A DNA stretch of 64,000 nucleotides, taken from positions 1,523,011 through 1,587,010 of the forward strand of contig NZ_AZUR01000001.1 of the NCBI RefSeq assembly GCF_000527175.1, read 5' to 3'. Shown here one piece after another: positions 17,265-26,450 of this stretch (the first letter of the stretch is position 1; each line of letters starts with the position of its first letter). The notes under the pieces are model-generated. The model was given only the letters and a program-made list of their open reading frames with translations. It did not search any database and was not told the origin of the DNA. The DNA comes from Pseudogulbenkiania sp. MAI-1 (lineage in GTDB: Bacteria; Pseudomonadota; Gammaproteobacteria; Burkholderiales; Chromobacteriaceae). Both the position numbers and the translations under genes were made by a program.

Positions 17265-17330
17265 GAACCGGCCTCGGGTGCCGGTTCCGTTCTTCCCAAA
17301 GGGCGCTCTGCGCCCTTTATGCGTTTTTAA
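17265..17330 (+). terminator. Terminator region between asd and usg
   Basis: Two hairpins: GAACCGGC (17265-17272) with GCCGGTTC (17280-17287) followed by CGTTCTT, then AAAGGGCG (17298-17305) with CGCCCTTT (17311-17318) followed within a few bases by GTTTTT. The first carries the recurring ACCGGCCTCGGGT motif. Confidence 0.65.
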
Positions 17331-17342
17331 CAGGAAATCATC

Positions 17343-18356
17343 ATGTCCCATCCCATTCAGGTCGCCGTGGTCGGTGCTACCGGTCTTGTCGGCCAGGCCG
17401 TACTCGACTTGCTCGCCAGTCGCGACTTTCCGGCCAGCCGCGTGTTTGCCGTGGATACCCAGGATCACGACGGGGAGACCGTTGAATTTGGCAATCTGGA
17501 ACTGGATGTCCACCCCCTCGACGAGTTCGGCTTCGAGGTGACGCCGCTGGTCATCTTTGTGGCGGGTGGCGAGATTTCCCGCCAGTACGTCCCGCTCGCC
17601 CGCGAGGCCGGGGCCACCGTCATCGATTTCAGTTCGGTTTACCGGCAGGATGATGAAGTGCCGTTGATCGTTCCCGCTCTCAACGGGAGTCTGTTGGCCG
17701 ACCTGCCGGAGAGCGCCCTGATCGCCGTTCCCAATTGCACGGTCACGCCGCTGGCCATCGCCCTGAAGGCGCTGGCGGGCCATGGCCTCAAGCGGGTGAC
17801 GGTATCGACCTACCAGTCGGTCTCGGGGAGCGGGCAGGCTGCCTTGGAAGAGCTGGCCAATCAGACCACCGCGCTGTTCGGCCAGCGCGACGCCGAGGTC
17901 GAGGTCTACGCCAAGCGCATCGCCTTCAACCTGCTGCCCAAGATCGGCGAGGCCGACGAGGGTGGAGAGACGGAGGAGGAGCTGTCGGTCGTCAACGAGT
18001 TGCATCGCTTGTTCGGCGACGATGAGCTGGCTATCGAGGCAACCTGCGTCAGGGTGCCGATCTTCTTCGGCCACGCCTGGTCGGTCACGGTGGAGACCGA
18101 GACCGAGGTCGAGGCCAAGCGTGCCCGCCACCTGTTCGCCGCGGTCGGACTGCATGTTGTGGATCACCCGCAAAAGGCCGACGGTTACGCCACGCCGATG
18201 GAAGTGGCCGGTAACGACAAGGTCTGGGTCAGCCGGGTGCGTCGTACCGGCAAGACGCTGAGTTTCTGGCTCACGGCCGATAACGTCAGGGCCGGAGCGG
18301 CGATGAGTTGCATCACGGTCGCGGAAGCGCTGCAAAACACGGGGTACTTTGCCTGA
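17343..18356 (+). CDS. usg: Usg-1 protein, aspartate-semialdehyde dehydrogenase paralogue
   Basis: 337 residues of the Asd superfamily. The Rossmann motif VAVVGATGLVGQAVLDLL begins the protein; the position of the catalytic cysteine is kept (AVPNCTVTPLAIAL), as is the glutamine-containing STYQSVSGSGQAALEEL. Usg proteins lie beside truA/trpF or fimV loci and have no settled function, but retention of Cys and Gln leaves dehydrogenase activity possible. It overlaps no neighbour and ends in a clear terminator before the fimV genes. Confidence 0.88.
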   Translation: MSHPIQVAVVGATGLVGQAVLDLLASRDFPASRVFAVDTQDHDGETVEFGNLELDVHPLDEFGFEVTPLVIFVAGGEISRQYVPLAREAGATVIDFSSVYRQDDEVPLIVPALNGSLLADLPESALIAVPNCTVTPLAIALKALAGHGLKRVTVSTYQSVSGSGQAALEELANQTTALFGQRDAEVEVYAKRIAFNLLPKIGEADEGGETEEELSVVNELHRLFGDDELAIEATCVRVPIFFGHAWSVTVETETEVEAKRARHLFAAVGLHVVDHPQKADGYATPMEVAGNDKVWVSRVRRTGKTLSFWLTADNVRAGAAMSCITVAEALQNTGYFA

Positions 18357-18362
18357 GACCAC

Positions 18363-18390
18363 ACGGCGGCGGTCTTTGCCGCCGTTTTTC
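18363..18390 (+). terminator. Rho-independent terminator of usg
   Basis: Perfect stem ACGGCGGC (18363-18370) and GCCGCCGT (18378-18385) followed by TTTTCTT, immediately past the usg stop codon. Confidence 0.85.
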
Positions 18391-18513
18391 TTGGTATGAA
18401 ATCTAGCTAAAGCGCTTGTTAAAGCCTAAGATGGCACTGATAAAGGACTGTCATCGACTTCGGGACGGTTGTTGAAAAAAACATCAAAGCAGGTTGTTGC
18501 CGGAAGGTGAACT

Positions 18514-20871
18514 GTGACAAATCGGGCAAAAATGAAGCTGAGCGCTCTCGCCGTTGCGGTGCTTTTTTCCGCTAACGCTTGGGCTGGGCTGGGCAAAATC
18601 AACGTCAGATCCTATCTGGGTGAAACATTTCGCGCCGAGATCAATCTGACCGACGTTAGTGCTGCTGAACTGGCCTCGGCACGGGTCGGCCTGGCAGGGG
18701 CCGATACCTTCCGGGATCTGAACGTGGATTATTCGGGCATCCTGAGTTCGCTGAAGTTCTCGGTGGAGCCGAGCGGCAGGGGAGCCATCGTGCGTGTCTC
18801 GTCATCCGCGCCGATCAACGAGCCCTACCTGCGCTTCGTGGTGGAGGCCCGGACCAGTTCCGGCCGTTCGGTGCGTGAATATACCGTTCTGCTTGACCCG
18901 GTCGATTATCAGGTCAGCAGCAAGCCCTCTTTTGTCCAATCCCTGCCGAAAGCTAGTCCCGCCTTGGCGAGCCCGTACCGCGGCTCGGTTGCGCCGGAAG
19001 CAGCTCCGCTGGCAAGGCGTTCCCCTGCCGATTCGATTTACGTGGCACCGGGGGTGACGCTGAACAGCTTGGCCGCTCAGGTAAGGCCGCAGGGGGCCAC
19101 GCTCGATCAGACCATGGCGGCGCTCCTCAAGAACAACCCTTCCGCCTTCATTGCCGGTGACCCGAACCGCATCAAGGCGGCCGTGACGCTGAAGGTGCCT
19201 GCGGCGGCCAGGATTCGTGCCATCGCGCCATCCGAGGCCCGCGCCATGCTGAACCCGGCGTCAGCCATCGCCGCCAGTGCCGTGCCTCCTGCCGCCCAGG
19301 CCAGCCCGGAGCAGGCGCCGGCACCGGCCGTAGCGCCCAAGCCGGTGGCCGCTCCGCCCGCACCTCAAGCCGCCAAGGGAGGGGAAGTGCTGAAACTGAT
19401 GGCTCCGGAGTCTTCCGCACCGGCAGACGAAAAACTGTCCGAATTCGAGCAGCAGATCGTCAGCCGGGAGCAGGCGCTGAAGGATGCCGAAAGCCGGATC
19501 GCGGCACTGGAAGCCCAGATCAAGGCACTGCAGAACAGCCGTGACGTTGCCAAGCCGGCTGAGTCCAATGCGGCCAAAGAAACGGACGGTGCCGAGGGGG
19601 CGTCGTTTGTCGATGCCTTGTTCGACAACCTGCCCCTGGTCGGCGGTGGGGCCGCCGCCATGGCCCTGCTGGCCGCCCTTGGCGTGATCGTGGCGCGCCG
19701 TCGCCGCGCGGCTTCGTCACTGCCGTCGTCGCTCAAACTGTCGTCCGGCAATGCCGGTGCGGTGCTCGGCGGCGGTAATTCCAATATCAATCTTCAGGGC
19801 GGTGCTTCGGCCATCGGAGCCGGCCACTCCTTCATGGCCAACTTCACGCAGTCGGTCGGGGCGATCGATACGGCGGAAGTAGACCCGATTGCCGAGGCCG
19901 AGGTCTATATCGCCTACGGGCGCGATGCCCAGGCCGAGGAGATCCTCAAGGATGCGTTGAGCCGCGACCCGTCGCGCCATGAAGTGCGTCTGAAACTGAT
20001 GGAAATCCATGCCGCCCGTCAGGATAAGGACGGCTTCGGGGCGCTGGCCCGCGAACTGCATGCGGCATTCGACGGAAAAGGGCCGCACTGGGCGAAAGCC
20101 GCCGCCATGGGCGCGGTGCTCGATCCGGGCAATCCGCTGTATCAGCTCCTCGACAACGCGCCGGGCGAGACAGCCGCGGCAAGCGAACCGGCGGCTATCG
20201 ATCTTGACCATGAACTGTTCGGGCAAGGGGTGGCTGCTGCACCCGTCTCCGATATTACTCCTCCACCGGCCGTGGTAACCGTCCCGCCTACCGAGCTTGC
20301 CGCCCCGGACGTGACACCCGCCCCGGCCGTGGAAGACGACCCCTTGCGTGCCGCGCTCTTTTCCGAAGAGCCAGTCGCTTCGCTCCAGGCGGATTCCTCG
20401 TCCGGCGCCATGCTCGATTTCGATCTCGACGGGGCCTTCGACCTTTCTGCATCGAAACCGGCGGCGGATGCGGCTGGCGCCTCTGGTCAGGCGGCCTCGT
20501 CTGGTGAGCACGATAACCTGCTGGACTTCGATTTCAACCTCGATTCGGTATTGAACGAGAAGCCCAGTCCCGCAGCGCCGCAACCCGGCGCAACCGAGTT
20601 CCCCTCCATGGGCCTGCAAGAGCCAGCGCTCTCCGGCTTCGACGCCTTGTACGAGGGAATGCTGAGTGACTCAGCGGCAGTAGAAGCGGCCTCTCTGGAG
20701 GGCTTGTCGGTGAATGACGACCCGCTATCCACCAAGCTCGACCTCGCCAAGGTTTACCTGGATATGGGAGACCGGGATGGGGCCAAGGAGGTGTTGGAGG
20801 ATCTGCTCGTCGAAGCGCAGGGGGGCGTGAAGGTCGAGGCGGAAGAGTTATTGGCCAAGATCGGATCGTGA
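18514..20871 (+). CDS. fimV: FimV/HubP-family polar hub protein, first copy
   Basis: 785 residues. Signal peptide about 1-24 (LSALAVAVLFSANAWA), FimV N-terminal domain (GLGKINVRSYLGETFRAEINLTD to VREYTVLLDP), a LysM-like domain about 165-220 (APGVTLNSLAAQV), Pro/Ala-rich linker, a coiled coil (EFEQQIVSREQALKDAESRIAALEAQIKALQ), one TM helix about 373-395, then an acidic cytoplasmic region and a C-terminal TPR (LSTKLDLAKVYLDMGDRDGAKEVLEDLL). FimV/HubP organises type IV pili and other machinery at the cell pole. GTG start with GGAAGGTGAACT upstream; an internal ATG six codons later is the alternative. Confidence 0.92.
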   Translation: MTNRAKMKLSALAVAVLFSANAWAGLGKINVRSYLGETFRAEINLTDVSAAELASARVGLAGADTFRDLNVDYSGILSSLKFSVEPSGRGAIVRVSSSAPINEPYLRFVVEARTSSGRSVREYTVLLDPVDYQVSSKPSFVQSLPKASPALASPYRGSVAPEAAPLARRSPADSIYVAPGVTLNSLAAQVRPQGATLDQTMAALLKNNPSAFIAGDPNRIKAAVTLKVPAAARIRAIAPSEARAMLNPASAIAASAVPPAAQASPEQAPAPAVAPKPVAAPPAPQAAKGGEVLKLMAPESSAPADEKLSEFEQQIVSREQALKDAESRIAALEAQIKALQNSRDVAKPAESNAAKETDGAEGASFVDALFDNLPLVGGGAAAMALLAALGVIVARRRRAASSLPSSLKLSSGNAGAVLGGGNSNINLQGGASAIGAGHSFMANFTQSVGAIDTAEVDPIAEAEVYIAYGRDAQAEEILKDALSRDPSRHEVRLKLMEIHAARQDKDGFGALARELHAAFDGKGPHWAKAAAMGAVLDPGNPLYQLLDNAPGETAAASEPAAIDLDHELFGQGVAAAPVSDITPPPAVVTVPPTELAAPDVTPAPAVEDDPLRAALFSEEPVASLQADSSSGAMLDFDLDGAFDLSASKPAADAAGASGQAASSGEHDNLLDFDFNLDSVLNEKPSPAAPQPGATEFPSMGLQEPALSGFDALYEGMLSDSAAVEAASLEGLSVNDDPLSTKLDLAKVYLDMGDRDGAKEVLEDLLVEAQGGVKVEAEELLAKIGS

Positions 20872-20946
20872 TCCCGGAAAGCTTGCCCTCCTTGGGAGGG
20901 CTTGGCGTTCGATCCTCCGCGGCCTGACAGACAGGGAATGAATAAA

Positions 20947-23211
20947 ATGGACTCTGTCCTTCGAATCACGGCTGTTGCCGCCTTGCTCTCCTCGTTTGGC
21001 GCCATGCTGCCGGCGCATGCCGGCCTTGGCCCGATCAGGGTGTTGTCGGCGGCGGGAGAGCCTTTCGAGGCGGAAATCCCCCTGGTCGACGAATCCATCA
21101 ACGCCAATGCGCTGATCGGTCTGGCAGACCGTAACCGCTATCCGCTGATCACGCCTTATTCTCCCTCGGTAGGGCAGCTCCAGTTTTCCCTGGTGAGGCA
21201 GCCGGACGGAGCGCTCTCGAAAGTGCACGTTGCCGGACCGGCGAATTTCGATGAATCCACGCTGCACTTTGCCGTGGAAATCAGCTGGCCGGCCGGGCGG
21301 CTGGTACGGGAATTCGAGGTCGATTATCGTCGGGATGGGCCGCGCCAGCCTAAGCATCGGCCCTTGCCCGATGACGAGGGCAAGAAAGCCGCTGTGACGG
21401 TCGATCACCAGGGGCGTTTGGCGCCACTGGGTCTGGGTGAGCTCAAGGTGCAATCGTCCCTGGGCGAGCCGCTGCTGGCCGAGGTCGAGGTGTTGGGGCG
21501 GCCGAAGGTCGATCTCAAGCGCCTTTCCGCCATGGTATTGCCCAATGGCGTGTCCGGGACGCACCAGGCGTCGCTACTGGCATCGATCGAGCATGAATTT
21601 GTCCAGACCGCCAGCGGCAAGGTGTTGCTGCGGCTTTTCTCGAGCCGGACTGTCGAGGACCCGGTGCTTCCGTTGCGGCTCGAGGTCGGGGTGGGGAGCG
21701 TCAAGGTGGCCCGGGACTATTCGCTCTTGTTCAGTCCTGCCAGTGTGGCGGCCAGCGAGGAATCTGATACTGCCCCGTATGGTGGCAAGACAAAACTCTA
21801 CCGTGTCAGCCGTGGCGACACCTTGGGGGCCATCGCACAACGTACCAAAGGGGGCGGCTCGGTCGACCAGGTGATGCGCCGGCTGCAGGCCGCCAATCCG
21901 CAAGCCTTCATCGGCGGGGATGCCAACAAGCTCAAGGCGGGTGCTCAGCTGGCGTATCCGTCTGGTTGGCACATCGCCCCTGCCGCCGTCGCGGCCAGGC
22001 ATCCGGCAAGAAACGACACTGAACGCGTGCCTCCTGTCGCCGTATCGACGGCAACTCCGATGACGGCGGCTCCCGCTTCGGTTGTCGAACCCGCGCCGGT
22101 AGCCGCGGCGAAGCCGGCCCCGGTGGTTGTCCCGCCGCCCAAGGCGGTGGTGCCGGCGGCCGATGGTGGCCAGGCCGCGTCGCCGGATAACACCGCGGCA
22201 CGCGAGGAACAGTTGAAGCGCCGCTTGCAGCAGCAGGACCAGTTACTGGCGGCGGCGGAACAGCGTTTGCAGGCACTGCAGCAGCGCGTCAAGGCGCTGC
22301 AGCACGAGGGGGGCGCGCAGCCTCCTGCCGCCCCCAAGCCTCCTGACGGTGCTCCGACTCCGGCAGCGCACCAGCCTCCGGCCAAGGGCCCCGAGCCCAA
22401 GGCCGAGCCGGAGAAAGGGGTGTTGGACGGGATGGTCGAGACTGTCGGGGGTGATACGGCGCTCTATGCCGCCGGTGCGGCCGGCGTGGCCTTGCTGGGG
22501 GGCGGCTTGTGGTGGCTGCGGCGGCGCAATGCCCGGGAAGGCAGCGGGGCGGGTGGTCTTGCTCCTTCCTCCCAGGTGGGAGACAGCCCTTCCTTGCTGA
22601 CGATGGGGCCACTGACGACCTTGATGGCAGGTGGCAAGCAAGGGGCCGGGATCGACTTGAGCCCGGTCGATCTGGTGGCCGAGGCGGAAGTCTATCTGGC
22701 TTATGGGCGCACAGATCAGGCGCTGACCTTGCTGCGGGAAGGGCTGGTGAAGGAGCCGATGCGGCAGGATTTGCGCTTCAAGCTGCTGGAGGCCTTGTCC
22801 ACACTGCCGGACAAGGAGCCATTCATCCTCGAGGCGACGACGGCGAAGGGAGTTTTTGGCAAGGACAGTACCCTCTGGCAGCGTGTTTGCGAGATGGGGA
22901 GGGTGATAGAGCCGGACAATCCGCTGTTCGAGATAACGCCCTCTCCGCTTGCCGAGGGCCTGGCCATGCCGCTGGCTCCCCTCGCACCCTCCACGGGAGC
23001 AAGTCCGGCGGTGAGGGCTGACGCTCCCGCTACGGTTGGTGGTGTAACCTCGCCTGTTCCAGCCGGGGCCACTTCTGCGGCAGTGCCTCCGCCTGCCGAG
23101 ACGCTTGAGTCTGCGGCTCCGGACAAGCGCGAGCTGGCCCGGTTGTACATGGAAATGGGTGACACCGAGGCGGCCAATGCCTTGCTGAAGGAGTCGAAAG
23201 ATTCGGCGTGA
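20947..23211 (+). CDS. FimV-family protein, second tandem copy with doubled N-terminal domain
   Basis: 754 residues with the same architecture as its neighbour: signal peptide (LRITAVAALLSSFGAMLPAHA), LysM about 280-335 (LYRVSRGDTLGAIAQRT), coiled coil (EEQLKRRLQQQDQLLAAAEQRLQALQQRV), TM about 498-517, and a C-terminal TPR-like end (KRELARLYMEMGDTEAANALLKE). It carries two FimV N-terminal modules, GLGPIRVLSAAGEPFEAEIPL and GLGELKVQSSLGEPLLAEVEVL. Start chosen at 20947 because AGGGA lies nine bases upstream; the ATG at 20938 has no spacing. It has 75 bases between it and the first copy. Confidence 0.88.
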   Translation: MDSVLRITAVAALLSSFGAMLPAHAGLGPIRVLSAAGEPFEAEIPLVDESINANALIGLADRNRYPLITPYSPSVGQLQFSLVRQPDGALSKVHVAGPANFDESTLHFAVEISWPAGRLVREFEVDYRRDGPRQPKHRPLPDDEGKKAAVTVDHQGRLAPLGLGELKVQSSLGEPLLAEVEVLGRPKVDLKRLSAMVLPNGVSGTHQASLLASIEHEFVQTASGKVLLRLFSSRTVEDPVLPLRLEVGVGSVKVARDYSLLFSPASVAASEESDTAPYGGKTKLYRVSRGDTLGAIAQRTKGGGSVDQVMRRLQAANPQAFIGGDANKLKAGAQLAYPSGWHIAPAAVAARHPARNDTERVPPVAVSTATPMTAAPASVVEPAPVAAAKPAPVVVPPPKAVVPAADGGQAASPDNTAAREEQLKRRLQQQDQLLAAAEQRLQALQQRVKALQHEGGAQPPAAPKPPDGAPTPAAHQPPAKGPEPKAEPEKGVLDGMVETVGGDTALYAAGAAGVALLGGGLWWLRRRNAREGSGAGGLAPSSQVGDSPSLLTMGPLTTLMAGGKQGAGIDLSPVDLVAEAEVYLAYGRTDQALTLLREGLVKEPMRQDLRFKLLEALSTLPDKEPFILEATTAKGVFGKDSTLWQRVCEMGRVIEPDNPLFEITPSPLAEGLAMPLAPLAPSTGASPAVRADAPATVGGVTSPVPAGATSAAVPPPAETLESAAPDKRELARLYMEMGDTEAANALLKESKDSA

Positions 23212-23242
23212 TCTGACCGGGCATGTTCACCCGGCGGCGCTC

Positions 23243-23842
23243 TTGCTCTGCTGGCTGATGGCGGCACTGGTGGTGCAGTTTCTGCCCCTGGTGCCGTTGT
23301 CGTTGCTGGCCCTGCCCGCCGCTGCGCTGTTGACCCGGCTGGAACGGAGCGGGGTGGGGCAGTCGCTGCGCCGCATGCGCTGGTTGCTGCTGGCACTCTG
23401 GCTCACCATGGGCTGGTCTGTGCCGGGCGAGGCGCTGTTCGATGCGGCTTGGGCACCCACGCGCGATGGGCTGGTCGAAGGGGCGCAGCACGTGTTGCGG
23501 CTGCTGATCCTGGTCTGGTTGATCCGGTGTGTCTGGCTGGCCGTGGGCCGCGAGGGTGTGCTGGCCGGCTTGCTGTTTCTCTTGCGTCCGGCGCAATGGG
23601 TGGGCTTGCCTGCCGAGCGCTTCTCTCTTCGCCTGTGTCTCACCCTGTCCTACGCCGAGCAGCTGCTGTCATCCTCGCAGCCCAGGAAACGCAGCGCCTG
23701 GAGCCGCCTTCTGGACGAGGCGATGGCGCTACCGGCGCCGGATGGGGTAGAGTTGAGGGTTTACCGCTGGAGCCCGTGGGATAGCGTGATTCTGGTGTTG
23801 GCAGTGGCGGGTTTGGGGATGGTGATGAAGGCGGTTGCATGA
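23243..23842 (+). CDS. CbiQ/EcfT-like integral membrane protein
   Basis: At least 199 residues with four or five hydrophobic helices and a cytoplasmic charged segment (LSYAEQLLSSSQPRKRSAWSRLLDEAM) resembling the coupling region of energy-coupling-factor transmembrane (CbiQ/EcfT) proteins. TTG at 23243 is the first ordinary start, but the frame is open to 23189 and an ATT at 23201 sits seven bases after a perfect AAGGAG; it would add I-R-R-D-L-T-G-H-V-H-P-A-A-L, which resembles the usual pre-TM1 segment. No ECF ATPases are nearby. It overlaps truA by ATGA. Function in this fimV-truA context is unknown. Confidence 0.7.
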   Translation: MLCWLMAALVVQFLPLVPLSLLALPAAALLTRLERSGVGQSLRRMRWLLLALWLTMGWSVPGEALFDAAWAPTRDGLVEGAQHVLRLLILVWLIRCVWLAVGREGVLAGLLFLLRPAQWVGLPAERFSLRLCLTLSYAEQLLSSSQPRKRSAWSRLLDEAMALPAPDGVELRVYRWSPWDSVILVLAVAGLGMVMKAVA

Positions 23843-24627
23843 GAGTGGCGTTGGGGGTCGAGTACGACGGCAGAGCGTTTGCCGGCTGGCAGAGCCAGCC
23901 GCACGGCAATACCGTGCAGGACAAACTGAATTTGGCCTTGTCCCAGATCGCCTGTGCGCCGGTGAATACGGTTGCCGCGGGCCGGACCGACGCCGGTGTG
24001 CATGCCTTGATGCAGGTGGTGCATTTCGACGTGGACGTGGAGCGCCCGGCGAATGCCTGGGTGCGCGGTGTCAACAGCCTGCTGCCGGCGGAAATCGCCG
24101 TGGTCTGGGCCAGGCAGGTGGATCAGGAGTTCCATGCGCGCTTCTCGGCCTTTTCCCGTTCCTACAGCTATTTTCTGCTGACGCATCCGGTGCGCAGTTG
24201 CCTCTTGGCCGGCAAGGTGGGCTGGTATCACCAGCCGCTGGATGTGGCGGCCATGCGTGCCGGGGCAGCCTATTTGCTGGGACGGCACGATTTTTCCACT
24301 TTCCGGGCCGCAGAATGCCAGGCCAAGTCGCCGGTCAAACATTTGCAGCAACTGGATATTCACGAGGCGGGCGGCTTCATCCGCTTCGACCTGCTGGCGG
24401 ATGCCTTCCTGCACCACATGGTGCGCAATATCGTCGGGGCGCTGGTGTACGTGGGGAAGGGGGCGTTGAGCCCGGAGGACATGGTCGTCCTGCTGTCGGC
24501 CCGGAACCGCTGCCACGCTCCGCCTACCTTCATGCCGGATGGCCTCTATCTGACCGGCGTGGGGTACCCCGAGCCGTTCGGCGTGCCGTCGGCCAGCGAT
24601 CCGGTCCGGCTGACATTGTGGAGATGA
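23839..24627 (+). CDS. truA: tRNA pseudouridine(38-40) synthase
   Basis: 262 residues converting uridines 38, 39 and 40 in the tRNA anticodon arm to pseudouridine. The catalytic aspartate is D51 in AAGRTDAGVHA; other family segments are VEYDGRAFAGWQSQ, FSAFSRSYSYFL and DAFLHHMVRNIVGAL. The ATG overlaps the stop of the membrane gene and trpF follows two bases after its stop, so the genes are translated as a tight operon. Confidence 0.97.
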   Translation: MRVALGVEYDGRAFAGWQSQPHGNTVQDKLNLALSQIACAPVNTVAAGRTDAGVHALMQVVHFDVDVERPANAWVRGVNSLLPAEIAVVWARQVDQEFHARFSAFSRSYSYFLLTHPVRSCLLAGKVGWYHQPLDVAAMRAGAAYLLGRHDFSTFRAAECQAKSPVKHLQQLDIHEAGGFIRFDLLADAFLHHMVRNIVGALVYVGKGALSPEDMVVLLSARNRCHAPPTFMPDGLYLTGVGYPEPFGVPSASDPVRLTLWR

Positions 24628-24628
24628 G

Positions 24629-25252
24629 ATGCTTCCCCGAATAAAGATTTGCGGCATCACCCGGCCGGAAGACGGCGTCGAAGCGGCCCGCCTGGGCGCC
24701 GACGCCATCGGTCTGGTGTTTTACGAGAAAAGCCCGCGCAACGTGTCGATCGAGCAAGCGCGAGAGATTGTCCGGGCACTGCCCCCCTTCGTCAGCGTGG
24801 TGGCCTTGTTCGTCAACCCGGACGCGGCCTTCGTGCACAGCGTGCTGGACGCCTGCCCGGTGGACGTCCTGCAGTTTCACGGCGAGGAGTCGCCCGAGTT
24901 CTGCCGCTCGTTTTCCCGCCCCTATTTGAAGGCGGTGCGGGTCAGGCCGGGAGTGGATTTGCTAGAATGGGCGGCGGCCTACCACGATGCTCGTGGCTTG
25001 CTGGCCGATGCCTTCGTCGAAGGCGCCCACGGCGGCACCGGGGCGGTGTTCGACTGGACGCTGTTGCCGCCGGCATTGCCGTTGCCGCTGATCCTGTCCG
25101 GCGGCTTGACGCCGGACAATGTGCAGGAAGCCGTGGCGAAGGTGCATCCCGCCGCCGTCGACGTGTCGAGCGGCGTGGAATCGAGTAAAGGAATCAAGGA
25201 TGCGGCCAGGATGGCGGCATTCATATCAGGAGCAAAGCATGGATCGGTATGA
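24629..25252 (+). CDS. trpF: Phosphoribosylanthranilate isomerase
   Basis: 207-residue TIM barrel converting phosphoribosylanthranilate to CdRP in tryptophan synthesis. The general base is Cys7 in IKICGITRPED and the general acid is the aspartate in VLQFHGEESPEFC or its neighbouring strand; phosphate binding is by LSGGLTPDNV and VDVSSGVESSKGIKD. Its end overlaps the trpB start by 14 bases, so translation is coupled. Confidence 0.96.
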   Translation: MLPRIKICGITRPEDGVEAARLGADAIGLVFYEKSPRNVSIEQAREIVRALPPFVSVVALFVNPDAAFVHSVLDACPVDVLQFHGEESPEFCRSFSRPYLKAVRVRPGVDLLEWAAAYHDARGLLADAFVEGAHGGTGAVFDWTLLPPALPLPLILSGGLTPDNVQEAVAKVHPAAVDVSSGVESSKGIKDAARMAAFISGAKHGSV

Positions 25253-26438
25253 TTTTCCGGATGTCCGCGGCCATTTCGGGCCGTACGGTGGCATCTACGT
25301 CGCCGAAACGCTGATGGCGGCTTTGGCTGAACTGAACGAGGAATATGCGCGGGCCAAGGCCGACCCGGCGTTCTGGGAAGAGTTTCACTACGAACTGAAG
25401 CATTATGTCGGCCGTCCTTCGCCGATCTACCATGCCAAGCGCTGGTCGGAGCTGTTGGGTGGGGCGCAGATCTACCTCAAGCGCGAAGATCTGAATCACA
25501 CCGGTGCGCACAAGGTCAACAACACCATCGGTCAGGCGCTGCTGGCGCGCCGCATGGGCAAGAAGCGCGTGATCGCCGAAACCGGTGCGGGCCAGCATGG
25601 CGTGGCCTCGGCCACCGTGGCCGCGCGCTATGGCCTGGAGTGCGTGGTGTACATGGGGGCGGAAGACGTCAAGCGCCAGTCGCCCAACGTCTATCGCATG
25701 AAGCTGCTGGGCGCCACCGTGGTGCCGGTCGAGTCCGGTTCCAAGACGCTCAAGGATGCCCTCAACGAAGCGATGCGCGACTGGGTGACCAACGTCGATA
25801 GCACCTTCTACATCCTCGGCACCGCCGCCGGCCCGCATCCCTACCCGATGCTGGTACGCGATTTCCAGTCCGTGATCGGCGAGGAATGCAAGGTACAGAT
25901 GCCGGAAATGATCGGCCGCCAGCCGGACGTGGTGGTGGCGTGTGTCGGCGGTGGTTCCAACGCCATCGGCATGTTCTATCCCTACATCGGCGTCGACGGT
26001 GTGCGCATGGTCGGAGTCGAGGCCGGCGGTGAAGGCGTCGAAACCGGCCGCCATGCCGCGCCGCTGTCAGTCGGCAAGCCGGGCGTGCTGCACGGCTTCA
26101 AGAGCTATCTGATGCAGGATGAAGACGGCCAGATCATCGAGACGCATTCGGTGTCGGCCGGTCTGGATTACCCGGGTGTCGGTCCCGAGCACAGCTACCT
26201 CAAGGACATCGGCCGCGCCGAGTACACCGCGATCAACGACGACGAGGCGCTCAAGGCCTTCCACGACCTGTGCCGCTACGAGGGCATTATCCCGGCGCTG
26301 GAATCCAGCCATGCCCTGGCCTGGGCGGCCAAGGCGGCGCCGACCATGAGCAAGGACCAGGTGATTCTGGTCAACCTGTCCGGTCGTGGCGACAAGGACA
26401 TCAATACCGTGGCCAGCCTGTCCGGCCTGACCTTGTAA
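25239..26438 (+). CDS. trpB: Tryptophan synthase beta subunit
   Basis: 399 residues, PLP enzyme joining indole and serine. The PLP lysine is K92 in LNHTGAHKVNN; the phosphate loop GGGSNAIG and the VEAGGEGVETGRHAAPL region match the family. ATG at 25239 with CAGGAG nine bases upstream inside the trpF end. It works as an alpha2-beta2 complex with TrpA encoded 12 bases downstream. Confidence 0.97.
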   Translation: MDRYDFPDVRGHFGPYGGIYVAETLMAALAELNEEYARAKADPAFWEEFHYELKHYVGRPSPIYHAKRWSELLGGAQIYLKREDLNHTGAHKVNNTIGQALLARRMGKKRVIAETGAGQHGVASATVAARYGLECVVYMGAEDVKRQSPNVYRMKLLGATVVPVESGSKTLKDALNEAMRDWVTNVDSTFYILGTAAGPHPYPMLVRDFQSVIGEECKVQMPEMIGRQPDVVVACVGGGSNAIGMFYPYIGVDGVRMVGVEAGGEGVETGRHAAPLSVGKPGVLHGFKSYLMQDEDGQIIETHSVSAGLDYPGVGPEHSYLKDIGRAEYTAINDDEALKAFHDLCRYEGIIPALESSHALAWAAKAAPTMSKDQVILVNLSGRGDKDINTVASLSGLTL

Positions 26439-26450
26439 GCAGGAGTAAGC

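Noticed and set aside
23843..24708. Minus-strand 315-codon frame opposite truA
   Set aside because: Antisense to a complete TruA with intact catalytic motif; codon pattern belongs to the plus strand.
24629..25240. trp attenuator or tandem-Trp leader peptide before trpF
   Set aside because: trpF starts two bases after truA; there is no leader space, so attenuation of this type is not possible here.
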